From the NCBI RefSeq assembly GCF_002094305.1, contig NZ_LWTX01000011.1:91265-155264 (forward strand): a stretch of DNA of 64,000 nucleotides, in the 5' to 3' direction. The position numbers and the translations under genes were made by a program. Below, piece by piece: positions 1 to 8,858 of the stretch (position 1 is its first letter; every line of letters starts with the position of its first letter). Below the pieces are notes generated by a model that worked only from the letters and a program-made list of their open reading frames with translations, was not told the origin of the DNA and made no database searches. This DNA comes from Prescottella equi (lineage in GTDB: Bacteria; Actinomycetota; Actinomycetes; Mycobacteriales; Mycobacteriaceae).

Positions 1-1
1 C

Positions 2-922
2 TTCCACTGGTGGCAGACGCCGCGCGACAAGCAGGCCATCGAGCAGCTGATCGGCCCCGAACACCGGTACGTCGACGTGGACGGACACCGGATGAGCGTC
101 GCGGTGCAAGGGTCGGGACCACGGACCATCGTCCTGATGCCGGGCCTGGCCACCCCGGAGCCGATCATCGGTTTCGACCCTCTCGCACAGCGTCTGGCAG
201 AGCACAACACAGTAGTCACCGTCGAACCCTTCGGCACGGGACTCAGCGACGGCACCGACGCTCCCCGCACCAGCGAGATGATCGTCGACGAGACTCGTTC
301 CGCGGTAGCAGAATTGGGATTCGACGGCCCGTACGTCCTCATGCCGCACTCCGTTTCGGGGCTGTACGCGATGTGGTGGACCACCCACTACCCGGACGAG
401 GTTGCCGCAGTGGTGGGGCTCGACGACGAGCGTTACACCACCGATGCCGCCCACGGCTCGCCGGACTGGCCGAGTTGGATGTCCATCGTGAACGCCGCAG
501 GAGGCACCCGGGATCTCATCGCGCTGGACAAGAGCACCGATTACCTGGGACTGGTAGCCGACTACCGGGAGAGTCTGGGCGACGCCGCCGAATTCACCTC
601 CGAGCAACAGGACCTGTACCTGCGGGCGTATTCGTGGGTGTTGAATCCGACCGTACTGGACGAGATGGCTCGTGGCGCACAGAACGTGCAGGCGGCCGAG
701 GGCGCGGTGTTCCCGCCGACGCTGCCGGCCCTGTCGTTCCTCGCCTCCTCCTCACTCGAAGTGGAGCCGGAGTGGGAGTCCGCGCACCGCGCCGCGATCA
801 GCAACCCGTCGATCCAGCGGGTCGCGGTCATGGACGGTCACCACTATCTCTTCCACGCCCACGCGGCGGAGATTGCCGAGTCGACACAGAGGTTCCTCGA
901 CGAGCACGTCCCGACGCGCTGA
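2..922 (+). CDS. alpha/beta hydrolase, 5' end outside window
   Basis: This is an alpha/beta-hydrolase-fold enzyme of unknown substrate. The frame is open to the left edge (FHWWQTPRDKQ...), so the true start lies outside the window; the GTG at 77 is probably internal. A core strand-loop (VLMPGLATPEPI) is followed by a nucleophile elbow in which the usual small-X-Ser-X-small pattern reads P-H-S-V-S-G, and by a late histidine in MDGHHYLFHAH that fits the catalytic base. An acidic residue follows the middle strands (GLDDERY). The text before residue 1 of the GTG form is coding-like and may hold a transmembrane anchor further upstream, which cannot be checked here. It is convergent with the next gene. 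A haloalkane dehalogenase-like or esterase role is equally possible. The family is secure; the function is not. Confidence 0.85.
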   Translation, partial: FHWWQTPRDKQAIEQLIGPEHRYVDVDGHRMSVAVQGSGPRTIVLMPGLATPEPIIGFDPLAQRLAEHNTVVTVEPFGTGLSDGTDAPRTSEMIVDETRSAVAELGFDGPYVLMPHSVSGLYAMWWTTHYPDEVAAVVGLDDERYTTDAAHGSPDWPSWMSIVNAAGGTRDLIALDKSTDYLGLVADYRESLGDAAEFTSEQQDLYLRAYSWVLNPTVLDEMARGAQNVQAAEGAVFPPTLPALSFLASSSLEVEPEWESAHRAAISNPSIQRVAVMDGHHYLFHAHAAEIAESTQRFLDEHVPTR

Positions 923-960
923 CCTGGTCGACGCGTGACCGGAACCGGGCTACGGAGGGG

Positions 961-1386
961 CTAGTCTCCCTCTGCCCCGGCCAGGATTCCCAGCTTGGAC
1001 TCCTCTGCCGCCGCATCCACACCGCCGTCCTTGGCCGCGATGCGCTCGATCAGTTCCCCGACCGCACGAGCGACCGTTTCGCGCACGAACGCATCGGGGT
1101 CCTCCGCCGTCTCGACATCGGCGCGACCGATGTGGATCTGGGCAGTCACGGAGCGCTTCGCGACCGAGACCCGCGGGTTCCGCAGCCCGGTCGGCCCGTC
1201 CGTCGACGAGATCGATCCCCCGACGTGCAGCAGCACGTCCAGGTCGTAGGAGAAGCGGAGCCCACCCAGCCGGCGCTTCATGCGGGTGACCGCAGCGATC
1301 CACTCACCGGGCACGTCCGGGCCGCCGTACACGGTCCGGAACGTCAGCCGGCCGGTGGGCTCGGAGGCATCTGCTGCGCTGTCCAC
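961..1386 (-). CDS. hypothetical protein, 141 aa
   Basis: I do not recognise this family. The coding evidence is strong GC3-type codon bias from a GTG at 1386 to the stop at 961. The frame remains open upstream, but that text is low-complexity Arg/Pro shadow of the reverse strand. The protein starts VDSAADASEPTG and has a mixed basic patch (TRMKRRLGG), predicted beta strands (VSVAKRSVTAQIHIGRADV) and a C-terminal amphipathic helix rich in Ala and Glu. There is no signal peptide and no membrane segment. A pilus-like or DUF fold cannot be excluded. It is convergent with the hydrolase at 922 and lies 131 bases after the next upstream minus-strand gene, so it may be its own transcript. Confidence 0.6.
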   Translation of the reverse strand: MDSAADASEPTGRLTFRTVYGGPDVPGEWIAAVTRMKRRLGGLRFSYDLDVLLHVGGSISSTDGPTGLRNPRVSVAKRSVTAQIHIGRADVETAEDPDAFVRETVARAVGELIERIAAKDGGVDAAAEESKLGILAGAEGD

Positions 1387-1517
1387 CCCGCCGAGTATAG
1401 GGCGGTTCGCACGCCACAGCGGTCTGCGTGAGCGTCGCGCGGCCGCGAGCTCATTCACCGCGTGGCGCAATGGAACCGGACGTGGGACGAGTCCCGAGAC
1501 GGCTCGGTGGAACCCCG

Positions 1518-2711
1518 TCAGGTGGCCGGAAGGACGGGCTGTGGGTCCGGTTCTCGCCGGTCGGTGTCCGGTGCGGGAGGCGGCGGGTCGACCTCCGCCG
1601 CAACCGCAACGCTCCGCACGTCCCCTCCGATCAGGACGTTCACCCATCGGCTGGCCGGATCGATGTCGAGAAGCATGGCCTTGACGAGCAGGGTCATCGG
1701 AATGGCGAGCAACGCGCCGAGCGGGCCGAGTACCCAGGCCCAGAACACCAACGCCAGGAACGTCACCGTCACACTCATCCCGACGGCATCGCCGACGAAC
1801 TTCGGCTGGATGATCGACTGGATGACGAAGTTGATCACGCAGTAGACCACGATGACCCACACCATCAGGCCGGGACCGCCGTCGAGCAGTGCGAGCAATG
1901 CCGGCGGGATCACGCCGATCACGAATCCGATGTTGGGTATGTAGTTCGTGATGAAAGACAGCAGCGCCCACAGCACCGGAAGTGGCACTCCCATCAGCCA
2001 CAGCGCCCCGCCGTCGAGCACCGCCACGATGAGGCCGAACACGGTGGACACGACCAGGTACTTACGGGTTCCCGCAGCGAAAGTCGATAGTGCGTAGGCG
2101 ATCTCGGGCCGACTTCGGGCGACGATCTGCATCTTCCTGCCGATGCTCATCCCGTCGAACGCCATGAACAACAGCAGCGCCAGGATGAAGAAGAGGTTGG
2201 AGAACACCCCGAGAAGACCCTGCAGCGCCGATTCGATCAGTCCGACGACCTTACCGACGTCGACGCTGCTGAGCATGTTGTGGATCTGCTCGGAGTTCAC
2301 ACCCGCCCCGGCCAGGAACGATCGGACGTCCTCCAGCAGGTCGTCCACCGTGTCCGAATACTGCGGCAGCTGGGTGGCCAGTTGCGCGGCGGACACCGCC
2401 AGGGCCGCGATCAGCCCGATGAGGATCAGGTACACCACGAGCACCGTGGTGATCATTCCGATCCACGCCGGAAGCCCGCGACGCTGCATCCAGGACTGGA
2501 TCGGCTGCACCGCGACGGTGAGCATGAGCGCCAGGAACACCGGGCCGAGGATCCCCGCGAAGACCTTGATCCCGGCGATCGACACCACGGCGCCCGCGCC
2601 GGCGAGGAGCACGATCAGCCCGCGCGGGATCGCCCACGGCGCCGGCGTCAGGGTGGGCACCGGCACCGCGGGCGCGGTCCGGTCGGATCGAGTTCTGGGT
2701 GAGCGGGTCAT
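1518..2711 (-). CDS. AI-2E family transporter (PerM/YdiK-like membrane protein)
   Basis: This is an integral membrane protein of the AI-2E transporter / PerM family, 397 aa, a usual length for the family. Members are proposed exporters; several in actinobacteria have no proven substrate. A Pro/Thr-rich cytoplasmic N-terminus (about 1-30) is followed by two adjacent membrane segments (about 30-75), a third near 85-110, then a large loop (about 115-175) with amphipathic helices. The family signature region sits in the C-terminal half: a helix pair around FITNYIPNIGFVIGVIPPALLALL, then INFVIQSIIQPKFVGDAVGMS, which matches the conserved IxxxxxPxxxG pattern. A proline-rich tail (EVDPPPPAPD) follows. 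It stands next to the DUF1269-type gene, on the same strand with a 31-bp gap, so the two may be cotranscribed. Confidence 0.9.
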   Translation of the reverse strand: MTRSPRTRSDRTAPAVPVPTLTPAPWAIPRGLIVLLAGAGAVVSIAGIKVFAGILGPVFLALMLTVAVQPIQSWMQRRGLPAWIGMITTVLVVYLILIGLIAALAVSAAQLATQLPQYSDTVDDLLEDVRSFLAGAGVNSEQIHNMLSSVDVGKVVGLIESALQGLLGVFSNLFFILALLLFMAFDGMSIGRKMQIVARSRPEIAYALSTFAAGTRKYLVVSTVFGLIVAVLDGGALWLMGVPLPVLWALLSFITNYIPNIGFVIGVIPPALLALLDGGPGLMVWVIVVYCVINFVIQSIIQPKFVGDAVGMSVTVTFLALVFWAWVLGPLGALLAIPMTLLVKAMLLDIDPASRWVNVLIGGDVRSVAVAAEVDPPPPAPDTDRREPDPQPVLPAT

Positions 2712-2742
2712 CGTCCCTCCCGGACCGAGAGTGGGTTACCGG

Positions 2743-3231
2743 TCAGTCCGCGAACACCTCCCGGAGGTGCGCCTCCTGCTCGTGGGACAGATTGGTGGAG
2801 ATCAGTTCGGCGTGCTGGCCGTGGAACTCGTCGTGCACTCGGTCGAGCGTCGCATCCGAGGTGAGCACGAAGAGCGCCGACGTCCCCGGGGTGATCTGGT
2901 CCTTGAGTCGCTTGATGAAGTCGTCGTCGATTCCGACGTCGGTCAGCGCCCCGGTCAGCGCCCCGACGGCCGCCCCGACGGCGACGCCGATCAGGGGGAC
3001 GAAGAACAGAATGCCGAAGAGCAGTCCCCAGAAGGCGCCACCGAGTGCGCCCGCGCCGGCCAGATTGTGCAGCTGCCGGGTCTTCGGCTTCTTGCGGCCC
3101 TCCGGCCAGCTCACCACTGCCGCATCGTGAACGGTGAGCAGTTCCTGCTTGCGCAGGTCTTCCAACGTCGCGACGGCGGTATCGGCTCCGGTGGGGGACG
3201 CGAACTTCCAGACAGTCAGTGTTCCTGCCAT
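2743..3231 (-). CDS. DUF1269-type membrane-associated protein
   Basis: A 162-aa protein of the DUF1269 family; its biochemical role is unknown. The start was set at 3231 because GAGGAG lies six bases upstream of it, while the ATG at 3237 directly abuts that site. The N-terminal part (about 1-60) is a soluble alpha/beta domain (TLTVWKFASPTGADTAVATLEDL). A glycine-rich double membrane hairpin follows (about 65-105: GALGGAFWGLLFGILFF...VGAAVGALTGAL). The C-terminal part is a soluble segment ending in a Glu/His-rich helix (LSHEQEAHLREVFAD). Homologues often sit next to transport genes, as here. The glycine-zipper-like hairpin suggests oligomerisation in the membrane (inference). Confidence 0.85.
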   Translation of the reverse strand: MAGTLTVWKFASPTGADTAVATLEDLRKQELLTVHDAAVVSWPEGRKKPKTRQLHNLAGAGALGGAFWGLLFGILFFVPLIGVAVGAAVGALTGALTDVGIDDDFIKRLKDQITPGTSALFVLTSDATLDRVHDEFHGQHAELISTNLSHEQEAHLREVFAD

Positions 3232-3384
3232 GATCATCTCCTCGGGATCGAGAGCCGGATCGGCCCTGTCAGCACCGTAGAAGCTGAACCCTCGCGAGAA
3301 CTCACACCTTTCGGATGAAGTCCCGAGCCACCCGGTCGCTCCGGATGCGTCGAGACGGTGCGACCCACACCCCGGCGCCGCCGA

Positions 3385-4008
3385 TCAACCTGCGACCGGC
3401 TCCGTGACGCCCAACGACAGCGCACCCATGATCTTCGGCGCGCCCTTTTCGTAGAAGGTGTCCAGATCACGAACCTCGAAGCCCGCCCCGCGCAGGAGCG
3501 CCGGGATGTCGCGCGTGAGATGGCAGCCACCGGCGACCGCCTTCTGGATCGGTTCGAAGCGGCGCTGCCAACGCCGAACCTTGTCGTGCGGCGCGAGCCC
3601 GTGCTCGACGAAGTGCAGTGTCCCCCCGGGCTTCAGGACACGTCGCACCTCACGCAATGCCGCGTCGACGTCCGGGATGGTGCACATCGTCCAGGTGGAC
3701 AGCGCGGTGTCGAAGGTGTTGTCGGCGAACGGCAGGGCCTGACCGTCGAGGCCGGACCGTTCGACCGGGACGCGGGACCGGGCCAGACGCTTCGCGGCGA
3801 GCTTCCATGCCTCGTCGGCCGGTTCGACAGCGCTGACGGATTCGACCGTGTCCGGGTAGAAGGGGATGTTGAGACCCGAGCCGAAACCGATCTCGAGCAC
3901 GCGACCGTGCAGGCCCGCGCACGCCCGCCTCCGGGACGCTTCCGTCAGCGACATCCCGCACGACACGTCCACCAGGCGCGGGACGATCCGATCCGCGTAG
4001 AACCCCAC
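3385..4008 (-). CDS. class I SAM-dependent methyltransferase
   Basis: A 207-aa methyltransferase of the Rossmann class I type, ubiE/type-11 like. The SAM-binding glycine motif is VLEIGFGSGLNIPFY (about 40-55). The acidic second motif is AVEPADEAW, and post-motif I is DGQALPFADNTFDTAL. It ends with the LKPGGTLHFVEHG strand typical of the family. GTG codons at 4011 and 4008 are adjacent; the second has GGGAGG five bases upstream and was chosen. It starts 22 bases after the end of the M20 amidohydrolase gene, on the same strand, so it could be the last gene of the peptide-amide cluster. Its acceptor molecule is not visible from sequence; a lipid or quinone is typical for the family. Confidence 0.85.
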   Translation of the reverse strand: MGFYADRIVPRLVDVSCGMSLTEASRRRACAGLHGRVLEIGFGSGLNIPFYPDTVESVSAVEPADEAWKLAAKRLARSRVPVERSGLDGQALPFADNTFDTALSTWTMCTIPDVDAALREVRRVLKPGGTLHFVEHGLAPHDKVRRWQRRFEPIQKAVAGGCHLTRDIPALLRGAGFEVRDLDTFYEKGAPKIMGALSLGVTEPVAG

Positions 4009-4030
4009 CACAGCCTCCCGTTCCCGTTCC

Positions 4031-5182
4031 TCACTCCCCCGACCGATCGACGTCCCCACCGTAGGCGAGGGCGAGGAAAGTCCGCACCCCGTCCACGAGG
4101 GCACGCTCGTCCAGGTCGAAGTCGGGTGTGTGGAGATCGCGCCGCGGACCGATGCCGTCCCAGACGCCCAGCCGCGCCATGGCACCGGGAACGTGCTCGA
4201 GGTACCACGCGAAATCCTCGCCGCCGCTGGACTGCCCGGCCTCGGCCAGGTTCTCCAGCCCGACGACGGATTGGATCGCGGAGATCATCTCGGCCGTCGC
4301 CTCCGGGTCGTTGACCACCGGCGGCACGCCCTGCACGTACTCGAGTTCGTGCTCGACGCCGTAGGGCGCGAGAAGGTCTGTGACGGCTCGCCGCACCAGT
4401 GGCTCCACCGTGGCCCACGTCCGATGCGACGCGCTGCGCAGGGTGCCCACCAGCTCCCCGGACTCGGGTATCGCGTTGTGGACCCGTCCGGCCTGGATCC
4501 GGCCCCACGTCAACACGGTGGCGGTGCGGGCGTCGAGGCGGCGGTCGAGCACCGACGCCAGCCCGGTCACCAACACGGCGGCAGCGAAGATCAGATCCCC
4601 CGTCAGGTGTGGGCGCGCCGAATGGCCTCCGGGAGAGGACAGCCGGACCGTGAGCATGGCACCGGACGAAGTGATCGGGCCGGCCCGTGTGGCCATCTTG
4701 CCGGCCTCGAGCTGTGGAGCGCAGTGCAGGGCGAAGATCCGCGAGACGCCCTCGAGCGCACCGGCAGCGACGACTCCGACGGAACCCCCCGGTGTCGTCT
4801 CCTCCCCCGGTTGGAAGATCAGGCGCACCCGATGCGGGGGCGGCTCGGCCGCCAGAACGGTCGCGGCCTCGAGCAGCATCGCGGTGTGCGCATCGTGCCC
4901 GCAGGCGTGACACACCCCGTCGACCGTGGACGCGTACGGCGCTCCGGTGGTCTCCGTCAACGGGAGCGCGTCGAGGTCGGCCCGCAACGCGAGGCAGGTG
5001 GCGGTGTCGGGGCCGACATCGCACCACAACCCTGTGCCGCTCGGCAGCAGCACCGGTTCGAGCCCCACGCGGCGCAGCTGGTCGCGGACGAGCTCGGTGG
5101 TCCGGAACTCCTCGAAGGACAGTTCGGGATGGGCGTGCAGATCCCGTCGCCAGGCGACGAGCCGCTCGTGATCGATACCCAT
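4031..5182 (-). CDS. M20-family amidohydrolase
   Basis: A 383-aa zinc amidohydrolase of the M20D type (hippurate / N-acyl-amino acid / indole-acetyl-amino acid hydrolase group), which cleaves N-acyl or peptide bonds of small molecules in the cytoplasm. The fold is marked by RRDLHAHPELSFEE near residue 15, ALRADLDALPL near 70, the metal motif GVCHACGHDAHTAMLL (about 91-106), FQPGEE near 125 and the dimerisation domain motif GGHSARPH near 190. The late GGEDFAWY carries the acidic catalytic/metal region. The ATG at 5182 is given; an in-frame GTG at 5197 would overlap the upstream stop as GTGA. It directly follows the S9 peptidase, which suggests the two act in series on one substrate. Confidence 0.9.
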   Translation of the reverse strand: MGIDHERLVAWRRDLHAHPELSFEEFRTTELVRDQLRRVGLEPVLLPSGTGLWCDVGPDTATCLALRADLDALPLTETTGAPYASTVDGVCHACGHDAHTAMLLEAATVLAAEPPPHRVRLIFQPGEETTPGGSVGVVAAGALEGVSRIFALHCAPQLEAGKMATRAGPITSSGAMLTVRLSSPGGHSARPHLTGDLIFAAAVLVTGLASVLDRRLDARTATVLTWGRIQAGRVHNAIPESGELVGTLRSASHRTWATVEPLVRRAVTDLLAPYGVEHELEYVQGVPPVVNDPEATAEMISAIQSVVGLENLAEAGQSSGGEDFAWYLEHVPGAMARLGVWDGIGPRRDLHTPDFDLDERALVDGVRTFLALAYGGDVDRSGE

Positions 5183-5193
5183 GCGCCACCCCG

Positions 5194-7077
5194 TCACATC
5201 GCCGACACCGGGGCGTCGGATCGGGCCAGTCGGCTGGTCAGCCAGGCCACCATCTTCTCGGCGAGCGCGTCCCGATTCTCCCGCTTGACGATGTCGTGGC
5301 CCTCGTCGTCGAACAGCAGCAGTTCGGCGACACCACCGCGGGCCCGAACCGATGCCACCACCTGCTCCGACTCGCTGACCGGAACGTTCGTGTCGTGCGC
5401 GCCGTGCACCACGAGCACCGGTGCGGTCAGGGCGTCGACACGGTGGATCGGTGACAGCTCGGCGAGCAGTTCCCGATCGTGTTCCGGATGCCCGTACTTG
5501 GGGTACGCCGCGGCCGCGATCCACGGCTCGGTGTTGGCGTAGAACGTCTCGAGATTGCTCATCCCGCAGACCGCGATGCCCGTCGCGAACAGGTCGGGGT
5601 GGAACGTCAGGGCCGCCAGCGTCAGATAGCCGCCGTACGAATGCCCGGCGCACGCGATCCGCGCCGGGTCGGCCACACCGTTGTCGACGACGTAACGCAC
5701 GCAGTCCGCCACGTCGTCGATACCGGCGAACCGGCCGTACCGCTCGTCGGCGTGGACGAAGGTGCGCCCGAATCCGCCCGAACCACGCACGTTGGGCGCG
5801 AAAACCGTGATGCCGGCCTGGACGAGGGCCGGGAAGTAGTCGCTGTAGCCGGGGCGCTCCTGCAGTTCCGGTCCGCCGTGGAACCACAGCATCACCGGCC
5901 CGGGACCCTCCCCCGCCGCCCGGTACAGCCATCCAGTGAGGGGCAGCCCGTCGCGTGCGGTGAACTCGGCGAGGATCGGGGCGTCGGCCCGGGCGATCCG
6001 GGTCCGCGCGGGCTCCACCGGACCCCACTCGCCCGTCCGCGGGTCGACGATCTCCACCGACGGAGGCATCCCGGGCCCTTCGACCGTGACCGCCAGCAGC
6101 GACCCGTCGGCGCTGATGCTCAGCTCCGACGCCACCAGTCCGGGCAGCTGGATCGGCGAGTCGAGCGTACCGTCGGCGAGGTGCAGGATCTGTAACTCAC
6201 TCAGCCCCTTGTAGTTCCACAGCAACGCCACGGTCGTGTGGTCGTCACTGACGACGAACTCGTCGAGGCCGCAGTAGTCCCGTTCGGCCAGCACTCGGTA
6301 GGAGACACCCTCCGCGGAGACCGCGACCCCCAGCAGCCGCGCGAACTCCGCGCCGTTGTCGCTGCGCACCAGCGCCCGGATGTACTGGTCCGGCTCCCCC
6401 TCGCTCGACGCCCACGGCGACCGGTACCGGCCGAGTACGCCGAGCAGTCGGTGGTCGTCGAGCAGGACGCCCATGTCGGTGGTGGATCCGAAGTCGGACG
6501 GCAGCAGAGGGATACGAGTTCCGTCGTCGCGTTGGAGCAGCAGTTCGCGGTGTCCGCGAGGCCCCACCCGCAACAGTGCCGCTCCGGCCCACGAGTCTAC
6601 GAGGAAGGAGCCCACGCGGCGGTCGAGCGTGACGGCCTCCTGCGTCTGCGGATCGACCAACCGCGCCTCCGCGACGCCTTCCTCGTCGGTCGCGGTGAGC
6701 GCGACCCGGTTCCCGTCCCACCCGATGAGTTCGGCAGAGACAGCGTCCCGCGCCCCGACGCGGCGGGCCGAGCGGTCCAGCGGGTCGGTGCGCACCACCC
6801 ACACCTGGGTGCGGTTGCCGGCGTGCGGGGCCACCTGGCACGCGAGCCATCCGCTGTCCGCGGAGTGCACGATCTTCGTGACGGGGCCAGGGACCGGCAG
6901 CTCGACCCGACGGTCCGTGCTGCCGTGCCGTCCCGTCAGGAACCGCTGAACGGCCCAGGGATAGCCACCGTCGTCCACGAGGTGCGCGAAACCTGTCGCG
7001 TCCGGCGACACCGACGCACCCGACGTGAAGCGGATGTGCTGTCCGCGCGACGGTTCGGCCGGCCGGTCAGCGGTCAC
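5194..7077 (-). CDS. S9 prolyl-oligopeptidase family peptidase
   Basis: A 627-aa serine peptidase of the S9 family (acylaminoacyl-peptidase / dipeptidyl-peptidase type), which releases residues from short peptides. The N-terminal two-thirds (about 30-370) is a beta-propeller-like region with repeated Trp/Asp-rich strands; the last 250 residues are the alpha/beta-hydrolase domain. Catalytic residues visible: Ser480 in GHSYGG, Asp562 in HGAHDTNV, His594 in DDEGHDI. The oxyanion region is FHGGPELQERPGY and the helper motif NVRGSGGFGRTF is present. The start is the GTG at 7077, which overlaps the stop of the amidotransferase gene as GTGA; text further upstream belongs to that gene. No signal peptide, so cytoplasmic. 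It is translationally coupled to both neighbours. Confidence 0.92.
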   Translation of the reverse strand: MTADRPAEPSRGQHIRFTSGASVSPDATGFAHLVDDGGYPWAVQRFLTGRHGSTDRRVELPVPGPVTKIVHSADSGWLACQVAPHAGNRTQVWVVRTDPLDRSARRVGARDAVSAELIGWDGNRVALTATDEEGVAEARLVDPQTQEAVTLDRRVGSFLVDSWAGAALLRVGPRGHRELLLQRDDGTRIPLLPSDFGSTTDMGVLLDDHRLLGVLGRYRSPWASSEGEPDQYIRALVRSDNGAEFARLLGVAVSAEGVSYRVLAERDYCGLDEFVVSDDHTTVALLWNYKGLSELQILHLADGTLDSPIQLPGLVASELSISADGSLLAVTVEGPGMPPSVEIVDPRTGEWGPVEPARTRIARADAPILAEFTARDGLPLTGWLYRAAGEGPGPVMLWFHGGPELQERPGYSDYFPALVQAGITVFAPNVRGSGGFGRTFVHADERYGRFAGIDDVADCVRYVVDNGVADPARIACAGHSYGGYLTLAALTFHPDLFATGIAVCGMSNLETFYANTEPWIAAAAYPKYGHPEHDRELLAELSPIHRVDALTAPVLVVHGAHDTNVPVSESEQVVASVRARGGVAELLLFDDEGHDIVKRENRDALAEKMVAWLTSRLARSDAPVSAM

Positions 7078-8858
7078 AACCGCTCCATGGCCTGCAACCA
7101 CATCTCCAGCAGCCCCACCTGCCACATGGTGTTGACACCGCGGGCGGTCCGGATGTCGTTGGGAGCAGCGAACAACGCGTCGATCAACTCGGGCCGGAAC
7201 AACCCTCGTTCACGGGCACTGCGACTTCGCAGAGCATCCCGCACCAGATCGAGGACCCCGCCCTCGAGGTGCCGGATGCCCGGGACCGGGAAATACCCCT
7301 TGGTCCGGTCGATCACCTCGTCCGGGAGCAGACCGCGGCTGGCCTCCTTGAGCACGCCCTTGCCACCCCCGTCCAGCTTGAGGTCCGGCGGACACGTGGC
7401 GGCCAACTCGACGAACTCGTGGTCGAGGAACGGCACGCGGGCCTCGAGCCCCCACGCCATCGTCATCGTGTCGACCCGCTTGACCGGGTCCTCCACGAGC
7501 ATCACTGTCGTGTCGAGCCGCAGCGCCGCGTCCACGGCGGTGTCGGCGCCGGGAGCATCGTGGTGCCGGACGACGAACTCCGTACTGACGTCGTGATCGA
7601 CAAGGTAGTCGGGCCCGAGCATCATCGCGATGTCGTCGTGGGTCCGGTCGAAGTACACCTTGGCGTACGCCTCGGCGGACTGTTCCCGGGCCACCCCGAC
7701 CAGCGGCGGATACCAGTGGTAGCCGGCGAGGATCTCGTCGGCGCCCTGGCCGGACTGCACCACCTTGACCGACTTGGAGACCTCTTCCGACAGGAGGAAG
7801 AAGGCGACGCAATCGTGGCTGAGCATCGGTTCGCTCATCGCCTCGATCGCGCGAGGAACCGCCGCCGGCAGCCGGGCCGGGTCGATGTGGATCTGGTGGT
7901 GGTCGGTGGCGAACGTTCGGGCGACCAGGTCGGAGTAGAAGTACTCGTTTCCGGATTCTCCTCCGGCCGAGTCGAATCCGATGCTGAAGGTGGCGAGGTC
8001 CCGCTGCCCCTGCTCGGCGAGCAGTGCCACGAGCAGACTCGAATCGATACCGCCCGAGAGCAACACCCCGACCGGCACATCGGCGACCATCCGGCGGGAG
8101 ACGGCGGTGCGCAGCGAGTCCATCAGAGCCGTCTGCCACTGCTGCGGCGTCCACGACGCCCGATCCGGGGCAGGTTCGAAACTCGGCTCCCAGTAGCGCT
8201 TCTCGGTGGAACTACCGTCCGGTTGCACTACCCGGATCGTCGCCGGCGGCAGCTTGCGGACGCCCTCGAACATGGTGAGCGGGGCCGGCACGGCCGCCGC
8301 GAAGCTCAGGTAGTGGTGCAATGCCGCACGATCGATCGTCGTGTCCACGCCGCCGCCGCGCAACAGCGCCTGCAACGTCGAGGCGAACCGCAACCGCTCC
8401 GGCGTCTGCGCGAAGTAGAGAGGTTTTATCCCGAGCCGGTCGCGGGCGAACGTCACTACCCCGGAGTCGATCTCGTGCACCGCGAAGGCGAACATGCCCT
8501 TGAAGCGGTGGACGCAGTCGGGGCCCCAACGATGGAAGCTCTTGAGCACCACCTCGCTGTCCGCGGCCGAGAAGAACCGGTACCCGGCCTGACGGAGCTC
8601 CTCGCGCAACTCCTTGTAGTTGTAGATGCAGCCGTTGAAGACCAGCGACAGGCGGAGCTCGCTGTCGACCATCGGCTGCCCGCCGCGGGCGGAGAGGTCG
8701 ATGATGCACAGGCGGCGATGACCGAACGCCACCGACTGCTGCGCGTACGCGCCGGACGTGTCCGGTCCGCGCGTCACCATCGCGTCGGACATCCGGGCGA
8801 CGGCGCCGATGTCGGGCCGCCTCCCGTCGAATCGCACCTCACCGCATATGCCACACAT
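7074..8858 (-). CDS. N-acetylglutaminylglutamine-type amidotransferase (AsnB-like)
   Basis: A 594-aa glutamine-dependent amidotransferase of the asparagine-synthetase superfamily, closest in length and motif pattern to the enzyme that makes the osmolyte N-acetylglutaminylglutamine amide (NAGGN). Cys2 (MCGICGE) is the class II glutaminase nucleophile, followed by RGPDTSG and VFNGCIYNY. The synthetase half has the PP-loop LSGGIDSS near 280, then SIGFDSAGGE, GQGADEILAGYHWYPP and a C-terminal WQVGLLEMWLQ. The family usually pairs with an ATP-grasp/GNAT synthetase and an M42 peptidase; neither is adjacent here. Instead a carboxylate-amine ligase lies upstream (20-bp overlap) and an S9 peptidase downstream (4-bp overlap), so the amidated product may differ from NAGGN (inference). 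Confidence 0.88.
   Translation of the reverse strand: MCGICGEVRFDGRRPDIGAVARMSDAMVTRGPDTSGAYAQQSVAFGHRRLCIIDLSARGGQPMVDSELRLSLVFNGCIYNYKELREELRQAGYRFFSAADSEVVLKSFHRWGPDCVHRFKGMFAFAVHEIDSGVVTFARDRLGIKPLYFAQTPERLRFASTLQALLRGGGVDTTIDRAALHHYLSFAAAVPAPLTMFEGVRKLPPATIRVVQPDGSSTEKRYWEPSFEPAPDRASWTPQQWQTALMDSLRTAVSRRMVADVPVGVLLSGGIDSSLLVALLAEQGQRDLATFSIGFDSAGGESGNEYFYSDLVARTFATDHHQIHIDPARLPAAVPRAIEAMSEPMLSHDCVAFFLLSEEVSKSVKVVQSGQGADEILAGYHWYPPLVGVAREQSAEAYAKVYFDRTHDDIAMMLGPDYLVDHDVSTEFVVRHHDAPGADTAVDAALRLDTTVMLVEDPVKRVDTMTMAWGLEARVPFLDHEFVELAATCPPDLKLDGGGKGVLKEASRGLLPDEVIDRTKGYFPVPGIRHLEGGVLDLVRDALRSRSARERGLFRPELIDALFAAPNDIRTARGVNTMWQVGLLEMWLQAMERL

Noticed and set aside
10..1431. 473-aa plus-strand open frame across the first hydrolase
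   Set aside because: It is Arg/Pro/Gly-rich shadow text overlapping a clear hydrolase frame and a minus-strand gene.
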